Source: an uncultured Clostridia bacterium (lineage in GTDB: Bacteria > Bacillota > Clostridia > Peptostreptococcales > Anaerovoracaceae). Taken from it: 9,148 nucleotides of DNA. Every line of letters starts with the position of its first letter. Positions within the stretch are counted from its first letter, which is position 1. The notes beneath the pieces are model-generated. The model made no database searches. It worked only from the letters and a program-made list of their open reading frames with translations, and was not told where the DNA came from. The position numbers were made by a program, and so were the translations under genes. This document shows positions 1 through 5,656 of this stretch, in pieces. The DNA lies in contig CALDNM010000146.1 of the NCBI GenBank assembly GCA_937915045.1, positions 1 to 9,148 on the forward strand. Direction: 5' to 3'.

Positions 1-1
1 C

Positions 2-46
2 GGTGGTTATTTATTCCTCGCCTATCCGGCTCGGAATCACCGCTAA
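2..46 (+). other. possible 3' end of an upstream plus-strand gene
   Basis: Reading from base 2 gives fourteen codons (GGYLFLAYPARNHR) and a TAA stop at 44-46. This is followed 15 bases later by a terminator-like hairpin, which is what the end of a plus-strand gene would look like. The short peptide resembles the last helix of a membrane protein, but fourteen residues cannot identify a family. The frame starting at base 3 is also open, to a TAG at 57-59, so the frame is not settled. Confidence 0.25.
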
Positions 47-59
47 AGCCACAATATAG

Positions 60-90
60 AAGGCTCCGCGAATAACGCGGAGCCTTTATT
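60..90. terminator. rho-independent terminator hairpin, probably shared by convergent genes
   Basis: A perfect 9-bp GC-rich stem (GGCTCCGCG at 62-70 with CGCGGAGCC at 76-84, loop AATAA) is extended by two A-T pairs and followed on the plus strand by TTTATTATT. On the minus strand it starts about a dozen bases past the stop of the 98-aa gene, but the T-tract that follows there is weak. The best reading is a plus-strand terminator for a gene entering from the left that also closes the minus-strand unit. Confidence 0.6.
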
Positions 91-96
91 ATTGAT

Positions 97-393
97 CTAA
101 AACTTTTCCGGAAGATGTTCTGAAATTATATCCAGCACCTGGTCCAGGCCGCCGGTGTATTCGAAGTCTCCGATAATGTAATACTTGATCAAGTCATATA
201 TGTAGCCGCGGTAATATTTCATGGCCGCCGGTTTATCGGTGATGCCTTTTTTCTTCAGTTCTTCGACATCATATTCTCCGTACTCGACTGTGATCTTGCA
301 TCTCTGTTTTTCTTTTCCGTCAGTCACATCGATGACCGCGACTTCACACTTATTGAAATACGGTTCTTCAGGGATCAGTTTGATTTTGATCAT
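97..393 (-). CDS. hypothetical 98-aa protein
   Basis: I do not recognise this protein. It is small and soluble-looking, with no signal peptide or membrane segment. The first 40 residues alternate hydrophobic and charged positions, as in beta strands, and contain two cysteines (C16, C32). A tyrosine-rich helical stretch follows (KYYRGYIYDLIKYYI, about residues 59-73), then a final amphipathic helix ending SEHLPEKF. The ATG at 391-393 is the first possible start, since an in-frame TGA lies two codons upstream. It has no clear Shine-Dalgarno sequence, so translation may be coupled to the overlapping upstream ORF, whose stop lies 26 bases inside this gene. It is the last gene of the minus-strand unit headed by the EamA transporter and is followed by a hairpin terminator. 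Coding status is likely from its length and ordinary composition; function is unknown. Confidence 0.6.
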   Translation of the reverse strand: MIKIKLIPEEPYFNKCEVAVIDVTDGKEKQRCKITVEYGEYDVEELKKKGITDKPAAMKYYRGYIYDLIKYYIIGDFEYTGGLDQVLDIISEHLPEKF

Positions 394-541
394 GAGTCAC
401 ACACTCGCTTTCATATTGTTCTTCATCGTAATCATAAGCCATTTCACGGCCGCCTTCAAGTTCTTCTTCGAGGCATTCAGTTTTTTCTTCAGCCCTCAGT
501 TCACTCAAGGCGCTAAGCTCTTTCTTCCTCGTCTTCTTCAT
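368..541 (-). CDS. possible small acidic ORF (57 aa) overlapping both neighbours
   Basis: An ATG at 541-539, preceded by GGCGAGATCGAGG, opens a 57-codon frame ending in TGA at 370-368. Its start overlaps the last 29 bases of the EamA gene and its end overlaps the first 26 bases of the 98-aa gene, so it bridges an otherwise empty 119-base gap. The product begins with a basic MKKTRKK, then becomes Glu/Asp-rich (KTECLEEELEGGRE, YDYDEEQYESE). It could be a real translationally coupled small gene. It could equally be the continuation of the acidic EamA tail after a one-base frame change: the purine-rich GAGGATGAAGAAGACGAGG region is where the two frames meet, and the compositions on either side match. 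I cannot choose from sequence alone. Confidence 0.35.
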   Translation of the reverse strand: MKKTRKKELSALSELRAEEKTECLEEELEGGREMAYDYDEEQYESECVTHDQNQTDP

Positions 542-1664
542 CCTCGATCTCGCCGGCTGCCGAAATATTTTCAAGAGTGGAAGTTTCGTGGATCTCATTT
601 TCATCAGCTTCAGCAGCAGCTGCCGTATCCGCGGACGCGCTGCTGACAGCATAGCCTTCCGAGAACTCTTCCTTCTCGGCTTCTGTTTCGAGTTCTTCAG
701 CCTCGCCGCGGCTCGAAATAACAGACGCGATGAGAGCAGGAGCGATCGAGATCATCGAACCCGCGAGGATGCAGACAATACCAATGATCATATTGAATGG
801 GATCGCTTCCTTCAAAATCAGGAAAGCGAGCACAGGCGCGAGAGCCGGCTTGAAAAAGAAAACCAGCGACGCGGTGTTCGCTGATGTTACTTCCATCGCC
901 TTGAAGTAACTCGCGAATCCGATACCTGTGACTCCGACGCAGACGAACAGGACGACTCCGATATTCGACATGCTGTAACCCGAAATGAACGGGATATTCG
1001 CGAAGTTCGAAAGTCCGCCCGCCGAAAGCAGCGAAGCGACAGGCGCGATATGCGTAAGTGCCGCAGCGGCCATGATCTCCGCGGAGCCGAAAATGAAGCC
1101 AAAACATGTTACTACAAGACCGCCGAAACGCTTGCATTGCTTCTTGCCGAGCACCCCGTAAAGCGCGAACATGAGAGTCGCCAGGATAGTGAACGTGATC
1201 CCCGCCGCGCTGATATCAGTATGCAGCGGATCTACAATTATGAGAATACCGGCGACATCGAAAATGAGCGCCGCGATATTGTTTTTGAAGATAGGTTCCC
1301 CGAGCAGGATGAACGCGAAAAGCATCACGAATACCGGGTTGGAACTGAAAAGCACAGCGACGACCGAAGCCTTCGCGTTGCAGACCGCGAGCTGATAAAG
1401 CATCATGCTCACAAATATTCCGACGAACCCGAGCATCGCGAACTTTGAAAGATCGTGCCTGCTCAGCTTTATCCCTTTAGCCTTCAGCGCCCTCAGCGCG
1501 AACGGCAGCAGAACGATCCCGCCGATCAGGAACCTTGAAAAAGTCAGCTGCACCGGATTGAAATCCCCCGCGATAAATTTAAGAGCGATCTCCATAGAAC
1601 TGAAAAGAACTGTGGTGATCGCTATATATATGAAACCTTTTTTCTTATTGCTCATATTACTCAT
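513..1664 (-). CDS. EamA/DMT-family transporter with acidic C-terminal tail
   Basis: This is an inner-membrane transporter of the drug/metabolite superfamily. Members usually move small metabolites such as amino acids outward or between compartments; the substrate cannot be read here. Two EamA repeats are visible: residues about 11-145, with SSNPVFVMLFAFILLGE near 107-123, and about 155-308, with the matching FFKPALAPVLAFLILKE near 269-285. Together they give about ten hydrophobic helices. The start at 1664 has AAGAAGG five bases upstream; a second ATG lies three codons in. The core ends near residue 315, the usual family length, but about 65 more residues follow. They are rich in Glu, Ala and Ser and end EIEDEEDEEERA, giving a cytoplasmic acidic tail that is unusual for the family. 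The gene is divergent from a LysR-type regulator, which is its most likely controller. Downstream it overlaps a possible 57-aa acidic ORF in another frame. Confidence 0.9.
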   Translation of the reverse strand: MSNMSNKKKGFIYIAITTVLFSSMEIALKFIAGDFNPVQLTFSRFLIGGIVLLPFALRALKAKGIKLSRHDLSKFAMLGFVGIFVSMMLYQLAVCNAKASVVAVLFSSNPVFVMLFAFILLGEPIFKNNIAALIFDVAGILIIVDPLHTDISAAGITFTILATLMFALYGVLGKKQCKRFGGLVVTCFGFIFGSAEIMAAAALTHIAPVASLLSAGGLSNFANIPFISGYSMSNIGVVLFVCVGVTGIGFASYFKAMEVTSANTASLVFFFKPALAPVLAFLILKEAIPFNMIIGIVCILAGSMISIAPALIASVISSRGEAEELETEAEKEEFSEGYAVSSASADTAAAAEADENEIHETSTLENISAAGEIEDEEDEEERA

Positions 1665-1704
1665 TTTTGCCTTCTTTGCGATTTGTATATAATTTTTGTT
1701 TTGT

Positions 1705-1723
1705 TGATACTATTTCTCCATCA
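1705..1723. promoter_or_regulatory. candidate LysR-type operator (TGAT-N11-ATCA)
   Basis: TGAT (1705-1708) and ATCA (1720-1723) are perfect inverted halves separated by exactly 11 bases, matching the T-N11-A core of LTTR binding sites. The site lies in the 182-bp region between the divergent EamA and LysR genes, about 50 bp upstream of the predicted lysR transcription start. That is where an autoregulating LTTR that also controls the divergent gene would bind. It is an inference from motif and position; a four-base half-site can occur by chance. Confidence 0.4.
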
Positions 1724-1731
1724 GTAACGGT

Positions 1732-1760
1732 TTTAATTATAGACGCGAGTATGGTATAAT
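1732..1760 (+). promoter_or_regulatory. lysR-type gene promoter (extended -10)
   Basis: A consensus TATAAT at 1755-1760 is preceded by TGG (1752-1754), making an extended -10. A weak TTTAAT at 1732-1737 sits 17 bp upstream as the possible -35. This would give a leader of roughly 80 bases before the regulator's ATG at 1847. Confidence 0.55.
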
Positions 1761-1846
1761 TCAAATATATATTATTTATGTTATCCATAAGTATGCCTTA
1801 TGTGTATGATAATGTGGCGCGGGGCATCACGAGAAGGAGGCTGATC

Positions 1847-2761
1847 ATGAGCGGACCAACTGGATCAACTATAGATGAGAAAAAGATAAACTGGGAGAGT
1901 TTCCGCGTATTCTATTTTGTCGCGAAAAACGAAAGTATCACAGGTGCCGCGAAAGAGCTTTTCATTTCTCAGCCGGCAGTCAGCAGGACGATATCGCTTC
2001 TGGAAAGCGAACTCGGATGCAGACTTTTTTTCAGAAAGCCCAGGGGCGTGGAGCTCACTCCCGAAGGAAGCGTCCTTTTCACCCACATAGAAAAAGCCCA
2101 TAACGAGATCCAGGAAGGACGGCGCAGCCTGCGCTCACTCCTTGACCTCGACCGAGGAGAGCTGCGCCTCGCCGCGAGCGACACAGCACTCAGATACTAC
2201 ATCCTCGGTCACATCGCCAAATTCCGCGCCCTCTATCCGGCCGTCAGCGTAGGCGTACTCACCTATCCGACGAGCGGCGCGCTTGCCGCCCTTGCCTCCG
2301 GCAAGGTCGACATAGCCATAGTAGCCTCCCCGCTTCTTGAAAGCGACAAACTCGACTGCAGGATCATCAAAAACATCCAGTACATCTTCGCCGCAAGCAG
2401 CAGCTACGAACTTCCGCCGCATGAAAAAACCATGTCCGTGCGTGAACTCACAAACGAAGATTTCATATGCATGAGCGAAGGCACATCGACGCGTCAGCAT
2501 CTCGCCGACTTCTTCGAAAGCAACGGCATGAGACTCGATGCCAAATACTCACTGCCGGAAAACGACCTGATCCTCGACTTCATAAAAGAAGGACTGGGGA
2601 TAGGGATCATTACTGCAAACGCCGCCGAAAAAAGTCTGCGTGACGGATCCATCGTGCAGATACCGGTCAGAGAAAAGATCCCGCCTGTCAGCATCATCAT
2701 CGCGACAAAGAAAAACGGGATGACAAGGATCGCTGAAAGATTCATCGACGCCATCCTCTGA
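1847..2761 (+). CDS. LysR-family transcriptional regulator
   Basis: This is a DNA-binding regulator that senses a small effector and usually controls itself and a divergent neighbour. The N-terminal winged helix-turn-helix spans about residues 16-75; SITGAAKELFISQPAVSRTI and the wing GCRLFFRKPRGVELTPEG are textbook LTTR. A linker helix follows to about residue 100, then the two-lobed effector domain (RGELRLAASDTALRYYILGH to the end; KEGLGIGII near 247-255 is the typical second-lobe segment). I chose the ATG at 1847 because AAGGAGG lies six bases before it; the frame is open to an earlier ATG at 1778 without such a site. The resulting 304 aa is the usual family length. The effector is not predictable. 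The divergent EamA transporter and the TGAT-N11-ATCA site between them suggest that it regulates export of a small metabolite. Confidence 0.92.
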   Translation: MSGPTGSTIDEKKINWESFRVFYFVAKNESITGAAKELFISQPAVSRTISLLESELGCRLFFRKPRGVELTPEGSVLFTHIEKAHNEIQEGRRSLRSLLDLDRGELRLAASDTALRYYILGHIAKFRALYPAVSVGVLTYPTSGALAALASGKVDIAIVASPLLESDKLDCRIIKNIQYIFAASSSYELPPHEKTMSVRELTNEDFICMSEGTSTRQHLADFFESNGMRLDAKYSLPENDLILDFIKEGLGIGIITANAAEKSLRDGSIVQIPVREKIPPVSIIIATKKNGMTRIAERFIDAIL

Positions 2762-2769
2762 TCGCGCCG

Positions 2770-2811
2770 GGCCGCGGACCAGCCGCGGCCGCGCCCGCAG
2801 TTTTGATTGTT
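2770..2811 (+). terminator. probable terminator after the LysR-family gene
   Basis: Nine bases past the stop is an 8-bp all-GC stem (GGCCGCGG at 2770-2777 with CCGCGGCC at 2783-2790, loop ACCAG). The T-rich stretch TTTTGATTGTTT begins about ten bases after the stem, further than in an ideal intrinsic terminator, so efficiency is uncertain. Confidence 0.5.
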
Positions 2812-2822
2812 TAAAAAAATTC

Positions 2823-2851
2823 TTTAATTCGCACTCTTTTAGGTGTAAAAT
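2823..2851 (+). promoter_or_regulatory. candidate promoter for the ammonium channel gene
   Basis: TTTAAT (2823-2828), 17 bp, then TAAAAT (2846-2851) has the same spacing and the same -35-like hexamer as the lysR promoter. If it is used, transcription starts near 2858 and the leader begins almost directly with the hairpin at 2862-2896. A TATACT at 2918-2923 is an alternative -10 but lacks a -35 at the right distance. Confidence 0.4.
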
Positions 2852-2861
2852 ATCCGAGGAA

Positions 2862-2896
2862 GGGGATACATTAGCTTTAGAGGCTGATGTATTCCT
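2862..2896 (+). promoter_or_regulatory. 14-bp hairpin in the ammonium channel leader
   Basis: GGGGATACATTAGC (2862-2875) pairs with GCTGATGTATTCCT (2883-2896) through 14 consecutive pairs, three of them G-U, around a 7-base TTTAGAG loop. The G-U pairs point to an RNA stem rather than only a DNA operator, although the inner ATACAT/ATGTAT arms would also suit a dimeric repressor. A T-rich stretch follows, so it might act as an attenuator, but there is no clean T-run directly at the stem base. The mechanism is unknown. Confidence 0.5.
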
Positions 2897-2971
2897 ATTA
2901 TTTTGCTTTAATATTTTTATACTTCAAGACCAATTTTTATCAAATTTATATCACAAAAGGAGTACATCCAT

Positions 2972-4231
2972 ATGGACAACCAGAAAAAAGACAGCTCCAG
3001 GAACGTACCATTCCTGATCGGCGTGCTTATAGCGTGCGTCGTCATGGGGATACTTTTCCTCCCGCAGGTCAACTCAAACGTGATGGACTGCATGAACAGC
3101 ATCACAAACGCGTCGGGCACCATAGACCAGAGCTCGATGACAGCCGAAACACATACGATATTCCAGACCATGATCTACAGCAGATCGATCCACGTACTGG
3201 CGATGCTGCTGCTCGGATTCGGATTCCTCATGGTCTTCATAAGAGGCCATGGCTACAGTTCGATGACAGCGACACTCATCGTGACCAGCGTATCGATCCC
3301 GCTCTACATGCTCATAAAGAGCTTTGTCGGAGACGCGCCGGTACTCAACGTCGAAGCGCTCCTCTGGGGCGAGTTCGCGGCGGCCAGCCTGCTGATAGCG
3401 ATAGGCGCGCCGCTCGGAAGATTCAAGATGGATCAGTACACGCTCATGGCGCTGCTGTTCACATTCGCTTACCTCTTCAATGAATGGCTCATAGTAGACA
3501 GCGGCCTGCTCACCGGATTCCAGGACACAGGCGGCAGCGTAGTCATCCACGCGTTCGGCGCGTACTTCGGACTCGGAGTAGTCGCGTTCACACAGAAAAA
3601 ATTCAAAGACGCCCCGCTCTGTCAGACAGACGCTACAAGCAATCAGTTCTGCCTCCTCGGCAGCATGATACTCTGGGTCTTCTGGCCTTCATTCACGAGC
3701 GCGGTCGTAGATCCGTCGAGAGTAGTCCTGACAGCGATCAACACAGTATTCGCTCTCGCGGCGGCTTCACTCGCGACATACGTATTCTCGAAACTCATCC
3801 GCGGCAAACTCGACATCGAGGACATCGCGAACGCGGCACTCGCGGGAGGCGTAGCGATCGGCTCCACATGCGACATCGCAAGCCCGGGACTTGCGATCTT
3901 CATCGGCCTCGCGGCAGGCACACTGAGCACGCTCGGTTACGCGGTCATCGCGCCTAAAGTCTGCAAACTCATCAGAGGCGAGGACACATGCGGAGTACAC
4001 AACCTGCACGGAATGCCGGGAGTACTCGGCGGACTGTTCGCCATCGTCTGCACAGGCAACGTCGGGACACAGCTTCTCGGCATCGTGATGACAGTCGTCA
4101 TTGCGTTCGTTTGCGGCAGGATCACCGGCGCCGTAGTTGGACTGCTCGGACAGAAGAGCATCCCTTACAGCGACTCAGACGAGTTCTTCGTGGAAGAGCC
4201 GGAAGACGAACAAAAACAGATCTCGCAGTAA
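2972..4231 (+). CDS. Amt/Rh-family ammonium channel, Rh-like
   Basis: This is an integral membrane channel for ammonia/ammonium, of the trimeric Amt/Rh superfamily. At 419 aa it has about eleven membrane segments. The motifs match Rhesus-type proteins more than AmtB: GFGFLMVFIRGHGYSS (82-97), GEFAAASLLIAIGAPLG (133-149), DTGGSVVIHAFGAYFGL (185-201), LWVFWPSF (234-241) and DTCGVHNLHGMPGVLGG (338-354). The pore twin histidines are H193 and H346, and the conserved aspartate is D185. The C-terminal PYSDSDEFFVEEPEDE recalls the acidic, aromatic cytoplasmic tail of Rh proteins. The ATG has AAAGGAG nine bases upstream. No glnK/PII gene is adjacent, although clostridial amtB usually has one; Rh proteins generally lack PII control. 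The gene stands alone with its own candidate promoter, leader hairpin and downstream hairpin. The family is certain; the Rh subtype is from motif memory and would need a tree. Confidence 0.92.
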   Translation: MDNQKKDSSRNVPFLIGVLIACVVMGILFLPQVNSNVMDCMNSITNASGTIDQSSMTAETHTIFQTMIYSRSIHVLAMLLLGFGFLMVFIRGHGYSSMTATLIVTSVSIPLYMLIKSFVGDAPVLNVEALLWGEFAAASLLIAIGAPLGRFKMDQYTLMALLFTFAYLFNEWLIVDSGLLTGFQDTGGSVVIHAFGAYFGLGVVAFTQKKFKDAPLCQTDATSNQFCLLGSMILWVFWPSFTSAVVDPSRVVLTAINTVFALAAASLATYVFSKLIRGKLDIEDIANAALAGGVAIGSTCDIASPGLAIFIGLAAGTLSTLGYAVIAPKVCKLIRGEDTCGVHNLHGMPGVLGGLFAIVCTGNVGTQLLGIVMTVVIAFVCGRITGAVVGLLGQKSIPYSDSDEFFVEEPEDEQKQISQ

Positions 4232-4267
4232 TGTCCGCGACGCGGAGCGTATCCGCGTGAATAATAA

Positions 4268-4300
4268 AAGGCCGCGTGACTTTTTGAGCCGCGCGGTCTT
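4268..4300. terminator. terminator between convergent channel and aminotransferase genes
   Basis: AAGGCCGCG (4268-4276) pairs with CGCGGTCTT (4292-4300), nine pairs with one G-U, around a 15-base loop. Read on the minus strand, the stem is followed by TTATTATT, a fair terminator for the aminotransferase gene. On the plus strand the following CTTCTTG is weaker but lies 36 bases past the channel stop, so the hairpin probably serves both genes. Confidence 0.6.
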
Positions 4301-4308
4301 CTTGAATT

Positions 4309-4352
4309 CCAGATTTATATTTTCTGCTTACATTTCCAGTTTATATTTTCAG
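4309..4352 (+). repeat. short imperfect direct repeat in a convergent intergenic region
   Basis: CCAGATTTATATTTTCTG (4309-4326) recurs as CCAGTTTATATTTTCAG (4336-4352), differing by one deletion and one substitution, 27 bases apart. It lies in AT-rich sequence beyond the terminator and has no evident role. Confidence 0.5.
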
Positions 4353-4375
4353 TTTTCTTTCCTGTCTTCGTTTCC

Positions 4376-5563
4376 TTATTTGCACTCGTCGATCATGTCT
4401 TTGAAGATAGGGATCGATCTCTTTATCATGTCCTCAGGCACGCAGTAGCAGAGCCTGAAATACTCAGGGCATCCAAAGCCGCCGCCCGGTACGAGCAGTA
4501 CATCGTGCTTCTTGCCTATCTCGCTGAACGCCGCCGAATCACCGTTCGGAGCCTTTACAAAGAGATAAAACGCGCCTGCCGGATCAGCCACAGTGTAGCC
4601 GTCCGCGATCAGCCCGTCCATAAGCAGCTGCCTGTTCTTCGCGTAAGCTTCGAGATTCGGTCTGCACTTCGTACATCTCTCGATCACCAGCTGGATGAGA
4701 GCCGGCGCGCATACATAACCCATATTTCTCGCCGCTCCGGCGATCGCGTCATAAACTTCCTTCCAGTTTTCCACGCAGCTCGGCACCATAACGTAGCCGA
4801 TCCTCTCGCCCGGAAGCGAAAGTGATTTACTGTATGAATAGCAAACGATAGTATTCGGATAGATCGAAGGGATGTATTCAACGACTGCTCCATCATAAAC
4901 GAGTTCTCTGTAAGGCTCGTCCGCGATCAGGTAGATCGTGTGTCCGACCTCAGCGCTCTTCTTCGTCAGAGTCTCAGCGAGCTTCGTAAGAGTCGCCTTC
5001 GAATAAATGACGCCCGACGGATTGTTCGGCGAGTTCACGATCACAGCCTGAGTGTTCTTGTTGATAGCCGCTTCGAGTTTGTCGAACTGTATCTGAAAAT
5101 CAGGGATGTCAGGCTCTACAACTTTGAGCTTGCCGCCGCCGACTGTAGCGAACACGCTGTACTCCGGGAAAAACGGAGCTACAGTCACGAACTCTGTGTC
5201 GTGGTCTATAGTAAGAGCTTTGATAGTCGACGTGAGCGATGCCGCCGCGCCGCATGTCATGTAGAAATTATCTTCCATGACGCCGGCTCCGAACCTGTCG
5301 TTCATATCATCCGCAATGGCCTTTCTCGTGCTCGCGTTTCCCTGAGCGCTAGTATAGCCGTGCACCTTGACACTGTCGATGTTGTCGACGATATCCTTTA
5401 TCGCCTGATTAACTTCCGCAGGCGCAGGCTCGCTCGGATTCCCGATGCTGAAATCGTAGACGTTCTCACGTCCGACTTCCTCAGCGCGCTTGTTCCCGAA
5501 TTCAAAAAGTTCTCTGATGCCGGATTTCTGCGATCCGAGAGTGTAACAACCTTTATTGACCAT
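4376..5563 (-). CDS. PLP-dependent class I/II aminotransferase
   Basis: This is a cytosolic fold-type I transaminase, probably acting on an amino acid such as aspartate, alanine or an aromatic substrate; the substrate cannot be fixed. The family signatures are complete: YDFSIGNPSEPAP (36-48), HGYTSAQGNASTRKAIA (68-84), CGAAASL for PLP phosphate contact (104-110), NSPNNPSG with N181 (177-184), IADEPYRELVYDG with D215 (213-225), the PLP lysine K246 in SYSKSLSLPGERIGY (243-257), and YFRLCYC with the carboxylate-binding R370 (368-374). I start at the ATG at 5563 because AAGGAGG lies nine bases upstream; a further in-frame ATG at 5611 would add 16 residues without such a site and would run through the leader of a strong promoter. 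The 395-aa length and the MVNKGCY start match a form I associate with clostridia. It has its own promoter and a downstream terminator, so it is probably monocistronic although the kinase gene lies just upstream. Confidence 0.93.
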   Translation of the reverse strand: MVNKGCYTLGSQKSGIRELFEFGNKRAEEVGRENVYDFSIGNPSEPAPAEVNQAIKDIVDNIDSVKVHGYTSAQGNASTRKAIADDMNDRFGAGVMEDNFYMTCGAAASLTSTIKALTIDHDTEFVTVAPFFPEYSVFATVGGGKLKVVEPDIPDFQIQFDKLEAAINKNTQAVIVNSPNNPSGVIYSKATLTKLAETLTKKSAEVGHTIYLIADEPYRELVYDGAVVEYIPSIYPNTIVCYSYSKSLSLPGERIGYVMVPSCVENWKEVYDAIAGAARNMGYVCAPALIQLVIERCTKCRPNLEAYAKNRQLLMDGLIADGYTVADPAGAFYLFVKAPNGDSAAFSEIGKKHDVLLVPGGGFGCPEYFRLCYCVPEDMIKRSIPIFKDMIDECK

Positions 5564-5627
5564 TTCGATATTCCTCCTTGATACTTCATATATTTTTAGA
5601 TTTATGTCCAATTAGCCTAATCTTTAT

Positions 5628-5656
5628 TATATACTCTCCACCTACTGGAATGTCAA
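5628..5656 (-). promoter_or_regulatory. aminotransferase promoter, overlapping the kinase stop codon
   Basis: On the minus strand TTGACA (5656-5651), exactly 17 bp, then TATATA (5633-5628, continuing into ATAA) is a near-consensus sigma-A promoter. The TGA stop of the upstream kinase gene forms the centre of the TTGACA. It gives a leader of roughly 60 bases before the ATG at 5563. Confidence 0.75.

Noticed and set aside
1778..1846. N-terminal extension of the LysR-family protein
   Set aside because: No ribosome site at 1778, and AAGGAGG precisely precedes the ATG at 1847; the longer form would start only about ten bases after the predicted transcription start.
2862..2896. ANTAR-type dual hexaloop element
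   Set aside because: Only one stem is seen, and its loop is seven bases rather than a hexaloop with A1 and G4; I keep the hairpin but not this assignment.
2887..3483. 198-codon frame starting upstream of the ammonium channel
   Set aside because: It overlaps the channel gene in another frame, with Arg/His-rich low-quality sequence; only the channel frame has family motifs.
4940..5581. 213-codon plus-strand open frame
   Set aside because: Antisense to the aminotransferase, whose full set of PLP motifs is on the other strand.
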